Source of the DNA: Actinomycetota bacterium
Lineage (GTDB): Bacteria; Actinomycetota; Thermoleophilia; Gaiellales; Gaiellaceae
Length of the DNA: 24,121 bases
Reading direction: 5' to 3'
Assembly (NCBI GenBank): GCA_005885565.1
Contig: VAXK01000203.1
Location: 1-24,121, forward strand
In this document: one piece after another, positions 16,161-22,705 of the stretch
How the letters are laid out: each line of letters opens with the position of its first letter
Position numbering within the stretch: position 1 is the first letter of the stretch
Translations under genes and position numbers: made by a program
Notes under the pieces: generated by a model
Database searches by the model: none
What the model was told of the DNA's origin: nothing
What the model saw: the letters and a program-made list of their open reading frames with translations, nothing else

Positions 16161-16586
16161 ATGATCGGGTTCAGAACCGCATCGCGTAACGGGCGACGTT
16201 CGCGCGCATGGCTAGTCGTCGCCGCTGTCGCCTCCACAGTCGCCGCAGCATCCGTCGCGTTAACGGCCGCGCCGCGGGCCGATGCGATCACGTGCATCGG
16301 ACAGGGGGCCTGGACGGCGATCAACGCCTCGAACTCCGCCGTATTTGCGGTCGCGCAGAACAGCCAGTGCGTCGACATGAACGCCGCCTACACGTACAAC
16401 GTCAACGACTACATCCGCGGCTGGTACCGCGACGGCGGCGGCACGTGGCACTACGGCACCCGCGGGTACGTCTATGTCACCACGTGCAACTGCGGCTGGC
16501 TCGTGCTCCTGTCGAGCGTCGCCAACGGGACGCCCGTTCGCGGGCAGGGGCTCAACCATGCCCAAAACGTCCAATATGTGACGTAG
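16161..16586 (+). CDS. Small secreted cysteine-containing protein, unknown function
   Basis: A 141-residue protein with a long Sec-type signal: positively charged start (RTASRNGRRSR), hydrophobic WLVVAAVASTVAAASVALTA and a likely cut after ADA (about residue 42), leaving a mature part of about 100 residues. The mature chain has four Cys (ITC, QCVD, TTCNC), many Tyr/Trp/Asn and Gly, and few charged residues, suggesting a compact beta-rich disulfide protein. I recognise no family. ATG 16161 has GGGAGGA six bases upstream. It faces the LuxR-type gene and is followed by a strong hairpin, so it is probably its own transcript at high level. It might act at the cell surface, or be a partner or substrate of the lipoprotein-exporter genes downstream, but nothing in the sequence proves it. 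Confidence 0.75.
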   Translation: MIGFRTASRNGRRSRAWLVVAAVASTVAAASVALTAAPRADAITCIGQGAWTAINASNSAVFAVAQNSQCVDMNAAYTYNVNDYIRGWYRDGGGTWHYGTRGYVYVTTCNCGWLVLLSSVANGTPVRGQGLNHAQNVQYVT

Positions 16587-16595
16587 GACTCACCC

Positions 16596-16663
16596 GAGGC
16601 CGGGGTTTGGGAGGCCGTGAGCGTGATGACGCACGGCGGTTCGGCCTCCCAACCCCAGGTCTC
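16596..16663 (+). terminator. Long hairpin after secreted-protein gene
   Basis: The main arms at 16602-16616 and 16643-16656 pair over 14 bp, with one bulged T, and GAGGCC (16596-16601) can pair with GGTCTC (16658-16663) across a bulged A to extend the stem to about 20 bp. The 26-base loop itself contains GCGT-GATG-ACGC. It lies 10 bases after the stop at 16586. No T-run follows, which is common for actinobacterial terminators; mRNA stabilisation is another possible role. Confidence 0.7.
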
Positions 16664-16671
16664 CTCGTGTC

Positions 16672-16677
16672 TATGAT
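16672..16677 (+). promoter_or_regulatory. Candidate -10 box (TATGAT) for exporter operon
   Basis: TATGAT matches the consensus at five of six bases and lies 28 bases before the ATG at 16706, just after the hairpin. No good -35 is found at 16-18 bases upstream, so an extended or activator-dependent promoter would be needed. Confidence 0.35.
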
Positions 16678-16705
16678 CAGCGCGGACAAAAGAACATAAG
16701 CGCCG

Positions 16706-17467
16706 ATGAAGCTTCTGACCATCACAGTCGCCGCAGTCCTGCTCGGAATGACGCTCGCGGGCTGCGGCGATTCCGCTACCGGCTCGGCCGGCGGATCACG
16801 GAACCCGCAGGCCCGCGTCGATCCCCAGATACTCTCCGACGTCGCCGCGGGCGCCTTCCCGCTCCCAGGCCCGAGCGAGCTGCGGACGATGCGAGTGACC
16901 CTGGCGTCGATCGGGCTGCCGAACGCCGCCTGCGGGGGCGAAAACGTCCGCGACCTCAACAACACGAGCTTCCGGTTCGACCAAGCACGGTACGCGGACC
17001 TCGACCTGATCGCAGCGAAGGGCCTGACCGAGCCGGAGATGCCGCAGCCGGCGCGCGCAAGCCCCTCGTGCCGGATGAAGAAGCTTCCGTCGTTCGGGCA
17101 GTGGAGCGAACTCGCGGCTCCCTGGCAGGACGCGACTCTGACGGCCGCGAACGCGCCTTCGGTGGTCGCGACGCACGCGCGGACCGCGGAGTGCCTCCGC
17201 CGGGCCTCAGGGTTGAAGGTCGATGACGGCGATCCCACGGTGTCGTATCTCAATGCGGTCGACTACGTCCTGAGCGGCCTGAGCTCCGCCGTCCTCTCAG
17301 CTCAGGACCAACGCAAGTTCTCGCTGGTATACGCACGCTGCACACGCGGCTACTTCGCGGCGCTGGCAGCGCAGCTGAGGCCGATGAAGCGACGGCTCGT
17401 CGAGCGTAATCGGGAGCTCCTCGAGCGATTCGCCGCCCAGCTCGCGGCGCTGGGGTATGTCCCCTAG
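16706..17467 (+). CDS. Putative lipoprotein of ABC exporter locus
   Basis: A 253-residue lipoprotein of unknown family. The signal is MKLLTITVAAVLLGMTLAGC with lipobox L17-A-G-C20, followed by a flexible Ser/Gly segment (about 22-35). The mature part is mostly helical with scattered Cys in ACGGEN, SPSCRMK, AECLRRA and ARCTRGY that could form two disulfides. I see no substrate-binding-protein signature. It should sit on the outer face of the membrane. It overlaps the membrane-fusion gene by 11 bases, so it belongs to the exporter operon. No ribosome site is evident before ATG 16706. Confidence 0.75.
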   Translation: MKLLTITVAAVLLGMTLAGCGDSATGSAGGSRNPQARVDPQILSDVAAGAFPLPGPSELRTMRVTLASIGLPNAACGGENVRDLNNTSFRFDQARYADLDLIAAKGLTEPEMPQPARASPSCRMKKLPSFGQWSELAAPWQDATLTAANAPSVVATHARTAECLRRASGLKVDDGDPTVSYLNAVDYVLSGLSSAVLSAQDQRKFSLVYARCTRGYFAALAAQLRPMKRRLVERNRELLERFAAQLAALGYVP

Positions 17468-18569
17468 GCCGTTCGGGCGTCTCGGCGCGACGCTCCGGGG
17501 GGCGGGCCGCTTCCAGGTCGCCACCGTCGCCCTCGCCGTCGGCTGCGCAGTCGGTGTCGGTGCTGCGTCGCTCTTCGGAACCTCGCCGGGCGACGCGAGC
17601 GCGAAGCGGAAGGCGCCCGACCTGCCGGTACCGACGACTCGGCTCGTGAAGCAGGTCCTGAGGGACGAGCTGCACGCGCCGTGCCGGGCCCGCTCCCAGG
17701 TGACTCGCGTGATGCCGCCCCCACTACCGGCCGGGAAGCCGCGTGTCGTCACGGCAATCGGCGTCAGGGTCGGCCAGCCGGTGAAGACAGGCGATCTGCT
17801 CGCGGTCGTCTCGGGCGTCCCGACATTCGCGTTCGTGACGCGCATCCCGTTCTACCGCGATCTCGGCCTCGGCGACACCGGGCCGGACGTCACGGCACTC
17901 GAACAGGCGCTGGTCGCCGCCGGGAAGCTCAGCACCGCCGACTCGGTCTTCGACAGTCGCACCGCGGCGGCGCTGAGCAAGCTGTACGCGCGGGCGGGTG
18001 CCGCGGCCCGCGGCCTCGGCGGCCGCGTGCGTCTCGCGTCGAGCACGAGCGTGCCGGCCGGGAGCGAGGTTGCCGAGATCGACGCCGCGGTCGGCGAGGT
18101 CGTCACGCGCGGCACCCCGCTCATGGTCTTGACCGCGCGGACACCGACGGTGACGTGTCAGGTGCCCGGAACCGCGGCGATCTCCGCCGGCGAGCGGCTG
18201 AGCATCGGCGTCGTCCGCTCCGTCGGGCCGGCCGATCCGGCTTCGGGGCAGCGGGACGTCGTCGTTGCGCTGGCACGGTCGAGCGCCTCGGCGGAGCCGA
18301 CAGATCTCGTCCTACCGCTCCGTGTGACGAAGACGGCCGTCCTCACCGTGCCGGCCGGGGGGATCTGGGTCGGCGCCGCAGGATCGTTCGTCGTCCGGAA
18401 GGTCGTCGGCGGGAACGTGCAGTCCGTGCGCGTCCACGTCGGGGCGACGGCCGGGGGGTACGTCGCGATCTCCGGAGGCGGGCTCGCCGCCGGTGACGAG
18501 GTCCAGCTGCACATCGTGAGCGACCGGCAAGTCGGGCCGCTGCCGCCAGCGTCGGGAGGAGTCCGATAG
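17457..18569 (+). CDS. Peptidoglycan-binding membrane-fusion protein (HlyD/MacA-like)
   Basis: A 370-residue periplasmic-adaptor-like protein. One N-terminal membrane helix (about residues 20-40) is followed by a lipoyl/barrel-sandwich half (IGVRVGQPVKTGDLLAVVSG near 100-120) and a peptidoglycan_binding_1 domain (DLGLGDTGPDVTALEQALVAAG, about 136-160). The second lipoyl half follows (SEVAEIDAAVGEVVTRGTPLMVL), then beta-barrel domains ending with the DEVQLHIV strand. This architecture is known from actinobacterial MacA-like adaptors that work with a MacB-type ATPase and permease. In a monoderm cell it would contact the cell wall through the PG-binding domain. Its start overlaps the lipoprotein gene by 11 bases, and its TAG stop overlaps an ATA in the frame of the next gene. 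Confidence 0.85.
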   Translation: MSPRPFGRLGATLRGAGRFQVATVALAVGCAVGVGAASLFGTSPGDASAKRKAPDLPVPTTRLVKQVLRDELHAPCRARSQVTRVMPPPLPAGKPRVVTAIGVRVGQPVKTGDLLAVVSGVPTFAFVTRIPFYRDLGLGDTGPDVTALEQALVAAGKLSTADSVFDSRTAAALSKLYARAGAAARGLGGRVRLASSTSVPAGSEVAEIDAAVGEVVTRGTPLMVLTARTPTVTCQVPGTAAISAGERLSIGVVRSVGPADPASGQRDVVVALARSSASAEPTDLVLPLRVTKTAVLTVPAGGIWVGAAGSFVVRKVVGGNVQSVRVHVGATAGGYVAISGGGLAAGDEVQLHIVSDRQVGPLPPASGGVR

Positions 18570-19237
18570 GAGGCCCGCTCGTCGAGCTCCGCGGCGCCGG
18601 CTTCGAGGTCGCGCGGCCCGTCCGTACGCGGATTCTCCACCCGACCGACTTGACCGTGCCGCGCGGGTCGTCGCTGGCGGTGGTCGGCCCGTCCGGCGCG
18701 GGAAAGTCCACACTCGCATCCATCCTCGGCGGGCTCCAGGAGGCGACCGAGGGTTCGTATCGCTTCGACGGTCAAGAGATGTGCGGGTTGTCGTCGCTCG
18801 CGGTGGCGCGGTTTCGCGCCGACCATGTCGGCTTCGTGTTCCAGAACGCGCACCTGATGGACGAGCGCAGCGCGTGGCGGAACGTCGCCGTCGGGCTCGT
18901 CGACGCGACGCTCGCGCGGCCCGACGTCGAGCAACGCAGCCGTGAGGCGCTCGCGCTCGTCGGCCTGGCGAGCGTCGCCGACCGGGAGGCGGCGCCCCTC
19001 TCCGGCGGCGAACGTCAGCGCGTCGCGGTCGCCCGCGCCGTCGTGAAGCGTCCGCAGCTGCTAATCGCCGACGAGCCGACTGGCTCGCTCGACCAGAAGA
19101 CGGGTCAGGCGGTCCTGGAGCTGCTCTTCTCGCTTACCGCGACCGGCGCGACGCTCATCATCGCCTCCCACGACACCCGCGCGGCGGCGCTTGCCGACCG
19201 CTGCGTGACCATCGTCGATGGCGCCCTCGCTGCGTAG
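18566..19237 (+). CDS. MacB/LolD-type ABC transporter ATP-binding protein, non-canonical start likely
   Basis: The ATPase of a MacB-type exporter. Walker A is GPSGAGKST, Q-loop VFQNAHL, signature LSGGERQRVAVARA, Walker B LLIADEPTG with catalytic Glu, H-loop ASHD. Coding similarity begins upstream of any usual start: LVELRGAGFEVARP and RTRILHPTDLTVPRG look like the normal first strands of a LolD/MacB ATPase, yet between the in-frame stop near 18494 and TTG 18650 I find no in-frame ATG, GTG or TTG. The best-placed codon is ATA 18566, 5 bases after GGGAGGAG and overlapping the upstream TAG, giving 223 residues, the usual size. Starting at TTG 18650 would leave 195 residues without the first strand and A-loop. 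Base error, ATA initiation or coupling by ribosome slippage are the options. It overlaps the permease gene by 20 bases. Confidence 0.85.
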   Translation: MGGPLVELRGAGFEVARPVRTRILHPTDLTVPRGSSLAVVGPSGAGKSTLASILGGLQEATEGSYRFDGQEMCGLSSLAVARFRADHVGFVFQNAHLMDERSAWRNVAVGLVDATLARPDVEQRSREALALVGLASVADREAAPLSGGERQRVAVARAVVKRPQLLIADEPTGSLDQKTGQAVLELLFSLTATGATLIIASHDTRAAALADRCVTIVDGALAA

Positions 19238-20417
19238 GCGGCGGCTGCACGCCGCTGGCGCGGCGACAGCCGCGTTGCTGGCCGACACCTATCTCTCGCT
19301 GACCGCACGGCCGCTCCGGACCTCTGCGATGGTCGCGGGGATCGTCCTCGGAGTCGCCAGCGCGACTGCGGCCGTCGTGGTCGCGGACACGCAGCGGGCG
19401 CAGATCGACAAGCGGTTCGACGCCCAGCGGTCGCACTTCGTCGTGCTGGTCGCGAACGGTGACTCCTCGCACGCATTTCCGTCGCGGCGCGTCTCCGAGA
19501 TCGAGGCGCTCGAGCCCGTGGCGGCGGCCGGCGAGCTCTCGATCTGGAACGACGGCGTCGCCGTGGCGACGAGCCGGTTCGCGCGGACGGCGCGCGTGCC
19601 GCTGATCGGAGCGACGGCGTCGGGCCTCGCTGCGGCCGAGGTCCGGACGGTCTCGGGGATCCCCGTGCGCGCCATCGACCGCCTGCCCGGCCGGTCGCTC
19701 GTGTGGGTCGGGGTCGCGCTCGCACGGAGGCTCGGCATCAGGATGGACCTGCCGCAGACGGCGTCGATCGCGTCACGCCCGTACACGGTTGCTGGGCTCC
19801 TCCGGGACGACGCCGGGTTCGGCTACGTCGACGACGCGGTCGTGATGGCCTCGGCGCTCGCGCGGGTGCGGTACGGACCCGGGAAGACCGTGCGGTTCCT
19901 CGCCCACGTGCGGCCGGGTGCGGCGGGCGCCGTCGCGGAGTACGCTCGCGCGGCGCTCGATCCAACCGGTCAGCGGCAGCTGGCGGACGCGACCCCTCCC
20001 GACGGGCGGATCCTGCTCGGGCACGTCACGTCAGACCTCCGGCGTATCGGGCTGGCGCTCGGCCTTCTCGTCGGGCTCATCGGAATGGTCGCCGTCGCGA
20101 ACACCCAGAGCATGGCGGTAAGCCAGCGCTCACGCGAGCTCGGCCTGCGCGCGGCCCTCGGCTGGAGCCGCCGCCGGATCGGCCGGCTGATCCTGGCCGA
20201 ATCCGGCATCGCGGGCCTGCTCGCGGCGATCCTTGGGTGCGGCCTCGGGCTGCTCGGCGCCTTCGTCTGGTGCCGTCTCCAGGGCTGGCAGCTGATCGTG
20301 TCGCCCTCGCTCGGCCCGCTCGTCGTCGCCGGTGGCACGCTGTCGAGCCTCGTTGGCGGCGTCCTACCGGCGCGCCGCGCCGCGTCGATCTCGCCTCTCG
20401 AGGCGATGCGCAGCTAA
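19218..20417 (+). CDS. MacB/FtsX-type ABC transporter permease
   Basis: A 399-residue permease with the MacB/FtsX plan: one membrane helix near residues 36-58 after a basic N-terminus, a large extracytoplasmic MacB_PCD-like domain (about 60-270), then three C-terminal helices (about 278-300, 327-352, 370-390). Before the third helix lies the conserved RSRELGLRAALGWSRRRIGRLIL cytoplasmic segment (split around 304-326), and the end reads PARRAASISPLEAMR, as in the family. With the adaptor and ATPase this makes a complete MacAB-like machine, which uses ATP to drive substrates already outside the membrane (peptides, lipoproteins, antibiotics). The substrate is unknown. ATG 19218 lies inside the end of the ATPase gene. 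There is no obvious transcription terminator after the TAA. Confidence 0.87.
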   Translation: MAPSLRRRRLHAAGAATAALLADTYLSLTARPLRTSAMVAGIVLGVASATAAVVVADTQRAQIDKRFDAQRSHFVVLVANGDSSHAFPSRRVSEIEALEPVAAAGELSIWNDGVAVATSRFARTARVPLIGATASGLAAAEVRTVSGIPVRAIDRLPGRSLVWVGVALARRLGIRMDLPQTASIASRPYTVAGLLRDDAGFGYVDDAVVMASALARVRYGPGKTVRFLAHVRPGAAGAVAEYARAALDPTGQRQLADATPPDGRILLGHVTSDLRRIGLALGLLVGLIGMVAVANTQSMAVSQRSRELGLRAALGWSRRRIGRLILAESGIAGLLAAILGCGLGLLGAFVWCRLQGWQLIVSPSLGPLVVAGGTLSSLVGGVLPARRAASISPLEAMRS

Positions 20418-20478
20418 ATCGTCTTGACCTGCTGGGGGCGGCAGGGTTCGCAGTAGCGGAGCGACCCCGCACGGTTCC

Positions 20479-20604
20479 GTGGCGACGCTCGTCGCTTTCG
20501 ACCGGGCCGGGCGACCGGCCGAGCGCTACCTCCGCCTCTGGCTTCCGGTGGCGGCGGGCGCGACCCTTGCCGCGGTGATCGCGCTCTGGCTCCTCGGACG
20601 CTAG
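20479..20604 (+). CDS. Possible 41-residue single-helix membrane peptide
   Basis: GTG 20479 opens a 41-codon frame: a polar start (FDRAGRPAERYLR) and one strong membrane helix (WLPVAAGATLAAVIALWLLG), then stop at 20602-20604. It follows the permease by 61 bases and its stop overlaps that of the convergent kdpE. It is too short to match a family by eye and does not resemble KdpF. It may be a small subunit of the exporter, or chance. The 20418-20478 gap before it shows nothing else. Confidence 0.4.
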   Translation: MATLVAFDRAGRPAERYLRLWLPVAAGATLAAVIALWLLGR

Positions 20605-21284
20605 CGTGGATCCACTAGGCGGTAGCCGACTCCGGGCTCGGTGAGCAGGTAGCGCGGCCGCGTCGGGTCGGGCTCGATCTTCCGGCGCAGGTGCGACACG
20701 TAGACGTGGAGGTAGTTCGACTCCTCGCCGTAGGCCGGGCCCCAGACCTCGCGCAGGATCGCCGGGTGCGTGAGCAGCTTGCCCTCGTTGCGCATGAAGA
20801 GTCGCAGGAGGTCGTGCTCGTTCGGCGTCAGCGCGACCGGCTCGCCGTCGACGGTGAGCAGGTGCTTCTCGAGGTCGAGCGTGAGCCGGCCGACGGTGAG
20901 CACCGGCTCGCCCGACGGGGCCGTGCGCCGTAGCGCCGCCCGGAGGCGCGCGAGGAGCTCGTCGACGCCGAACGGCTTCGTGACGTAGTCGTCGGCGCCC
21001 GCGTCGAGCGCGGCCACCTTCTCCGCCTCCTCGCCGACGGCCGAGAGGACGAGGATGGGTGCGCTCGTCCAGCTGCGGAGCTCCGTGGCGACGTCGGTGC
21101 CGCGGCCGTCCGGGAGCAGCAGGTCGAGGATCACGGCATCGGGCGGACGCGCGGCTGCCGCGGCGAGCGCGTCGGCTGCGGTGGAGGCCGTGTCGACGAC
21201 GTAGCCGGCCCCGCGCAGCTTGAGCTGGAGCGCGCGCAGGATCTGCGGCTCGTCGTCGACGACGAGAACGCGCGGGCCGGTCAC
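20601..21284 (-). CDS. kdpE: KdpE-type response regulator (OmpR family)
   Basis: A 227-residue two-component response regulator. The receiver domain (1-120) has the acidic pair DDE near 9-11, the phosphoacceptor Asp in VILDLLLPDG (about residue 52) and the Lys in YVTKPFG. The winged-helix domain (about 130-225) has LTPNEHDLLRLFMRNEGKLLTH, HVYVSHLRRKIEPDP and the KdpE-typical YLLTEPGVGYRL ending. GTG 21284 overlaps the kinase stop (GTGA). In classical systems KdpE activates kdpFABC at low potassium; no kdpFABC is in the window, but a KimA-like importer gene lies about 6 kb away. The last 58 or so codons sit in the 175-bp direct repeat, and the final tail (DPR then stop) differs from that of the fragment at 15273-15485, so the 3' end may have been replaced by recombination. 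Confidence 0.9.
   Translation of the reverse strand: MTGPRVLVVDDEPQILRALQLKLRGAGYVVDTASTAADALAAAAARPPDAVILDLLLPDGRGTDVATELRSWTSAPILVLSAVGEEAEKVAALDAGADDYVTKPFGVDELLARLRAALRRTAPSGEPVLTVGRLTLDLEKHLLTVDGEPVALTPNEHDLLRLFMRNEGKLLTHPAILREVWGPAYGEESNYLHVYVSHLRRKIEPDPTRPRYLLTEPGVGYRLVDPR
20620..20794. repeat. Exact 175-bp direct repeat, right copy (inside kdpE)
   Basis: Identical to 15310-15484, same orientation. Here the sequence is part of the intact response-regulator gene, which continues to the right with ATG AAG-complement sequence and the rest of the winged-helix domain. Confidence 0.95.
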
Positions 21285-22645
21285 GTGGCGACGGGACGGC
21301 GCGCCTCGGCGACGGGAAACGCGACCGCGAACGACGCGCCCTCGCCCGGCTCCGACTCGACCCACAGGCGGCCGCCGTTCGCCTGGACGAAGCCGCGCGC
21401 GATCGCCAGGCCGAGCCCCGTCCCGTCGCCCGTCGGGCTGCCGCGCTCGAAGGCGTCGAAGACGCGGTCGACGACGCGCGCCGAGATGCCGGGCCCGCGG
21501 TCCCGGACGCGGAGGACGACCTCACCGTCCGCCGCCTCCACCTCGACCCGCACGCGCTCCTCCTCCGGCGAGAACCTGAGCGCGTTCTCCAGCAGGTTGA
21601 CCAGGGCACGCTCGATCTGGGCCGCGTCCACCGAGACAGGCGGCGAGTCGGCCGGCAGCTCGACGTCGATCCGCTCGCCTGCGGGGCCGAGCGACTCGAG
21701 CGCGCGTGCGACGAGGCCGTCCGCGGTCCAGAGCTCCGGGCGGGGGTTCGCGGCGCGCGCCTCGAGCCGCGAGAGGTCGAGCACGTTCGCGACGAGCCGG
21801 CTCAGGCGCTCGGCCTCAGCGCGAACGGTCGCGACGAGCTCGGCGCGTTCCGCCGCGGAGACCTCGCCGCCGTGGAGGAGCTCTCCCGCAGCGCGGATCG
21901 CAGTGAGCGGCGAGCGGAGGTCGTGGCTCAGCGTGCGCAGGATCGTCGTCTTCACGGCGTCGCTCCGCCGCAGCGCCTCGGCCTCGACCGCCTTCCGGCC
22001 GAGCCGCTCGCGGTCGGCCGCGTAGGCGAGGAGCGCGGCGAGCGAGCCGAGGACGCGCTCGAGGACCGCCGGGTCCGGCTGCGCGGCCGCGACCAGGAAG
22101 ACGGTTCCGACGCGGCGGCCACCGACGGCTAGCGCGTGCGCCATCTCGCCGGGATCGGGCCGGCGAACGGAGTCGAGCTCGATCCGCGCCGAGTCCGTCC
22201 CGAGCACCTCGGCGACCCGGCCACCGATCTCCGCGAGCCGCGCCTGCACCGGCGTCGCCTCGAGGAGCGCGGCCGACACCTCGGCCGCGAAGGCCGCCTC
22301 CCGCCGCCGCTGCTCCGCGTCGTCGGCGCGCCGCCGCCCGCGTGCGGCGAGCTCGCTCACGACGACGGCGGTCGTCAGGTAGACGGCGAGTGCGACCCAG
22401 TTCTCCGAGTCCCGCAGCCGGAACGTGTGCACCGGCGCGAGGAAGAAGAAGTTGAAGGCGAGCATGCTCGCGACCGCGACCGGCAGCGCGTAGCGGTGGC
22501 CCCAGAAGATCGCGACCGGGAGCACGGCGAGGAGGTAGAGCACGCCGAGGCTGACGACGGGTGCGACCGGCCGGAGCGCGAAGATCGCTCCGGTGACGGC
22601 CGTGAGCGCCCCGAGGCTCGCGAGTGCAGGGACGAAGCGGCGCAT
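21281..22645 (-). CDS. KdpD-like sensor histidine kinase lacking the N-terminal KdpD/Usp domains
   Basis: A 454-residue kinase. It opens with the four-helix DUF4118 membrane domain of KdpD (residues 5-100; NFFFLAPVHTFRLRDSENWVAL at 65-86 is close to the KdpD pattern), then a GAF-like segment (about 115-215), a HisKA domain with the phosphoacceptor H241 in LSHDLRSPLTAI, and a HATPase_c domain with N-box LVNLLENALRFSP, DRGPGI and GTGLGLAI. Full KdpD (about 850-900 residues) has a KdpD sensor domain and a Usp domain before the membrane part; both are absent here. ATG 22645 starts right at the first helix, with GAGG upstream and TATGCT 12 bases before it. Coupled to kdpE by a 4-base overlap. A separate universal stress protein gene lies on the far side of the inserted block. 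Confidence 0.9.
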   Translation of the reverse strand: MRRFVPALASLGALTAVTGAIFALRPVAPVVSLGVLYLLAVLPVAIFWGHRYALPVAVASMLAFNFFFLAPVHTFRLRDSENWVALAVYLTTAVVVSELAARGRRRADDAEQRRREAAFAAEVSAALLEATPVQARLAEIGGRVAEVLGTDSARIELDSVRRPDPGEMAHALAVGGRRVGTVFLVAAAQPDPAVLERVLGSLAALLAYAADRERLGRKAVEAEALRRSDAVKTTILRTLSHDLRSPLTAIRAAGELLHGGEVSAAERAELVATVRAEAERLSRLVANVLDLSRLEARAANPRPELWTADGLVARALESLGPAGERIDVELPADSPPVSVDAAQIERALVNLLENALRFSPEEERVRVEVEAADGEVVLRVRDRGPGISARVVDRVFDAFERGSPTGDGTGLGLAIARGFVQANGGRLWVESEPGEGASFAVAFPVAEARRPVAT

Positions 22646-22657
22646 GGGCCGTTCCTC

Positions 22658-22663
22658 AGCATA
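22658..22663 (-). promoter_or_regulatory. Candidate -10 box (TATGCT) for kinase-regulator operon
   Basis: On the minus strand TATGCT lies 12 bases before ATG 22645, leaving a leader of about 5 bases; GAGG follows the box directly, so a weak ribosome site may be partly retained. Confidence 0.4.
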
Positions 22664-22691
22664 GGCCCGGGAGGGGCGCCGCTTCGCTCGT

Positions 22692-22697
22692 TAGCCT
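22692..22697 (+). promoter_or_regulatory. Candidate -10 box (TAGCCT) for YgjP-like gene
   Basis: TAGCCT is followed by 8 bases and ATG 22706, with no ribosome site between. It lies back to back with the kinase promoter in a 60-bp divergent gap. Confidence 0.45.
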
Positions 22698-22705
22698 CGT
22701 CTCGC

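Larger units (their letters stand above)
15485..20619. other. Candidate integrated segment flanked by kdpE direct repeats
   Basis: The DNA between the two 175-bp repeats separates KimA/Usp genes from kdpE-kdpD and holds a LuxR regulator, a secreted protein, a lipoprotein, a membrane-fusion protein, an ABC ATPase, a permease and a 41-residue ORF. Repeat-start spacing of 5310 bp equals the size of a circle that would insert by one crossover in kdpE. In that model the left copy keeps the resident kdpE tail and the intact gene at right received the tail of the incoming DNA. No integrase, transposase or resolvase is visible, so homologous recombination is favoured over a self-mobile element. An assembly chimera is the main alternative. 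Confidence 0.45.

Noticed and set aside
20418..20478. tRNA-like GGTTCGCA segment
   Set aside because: No acceptor stem or anticodon arm can be built around it.
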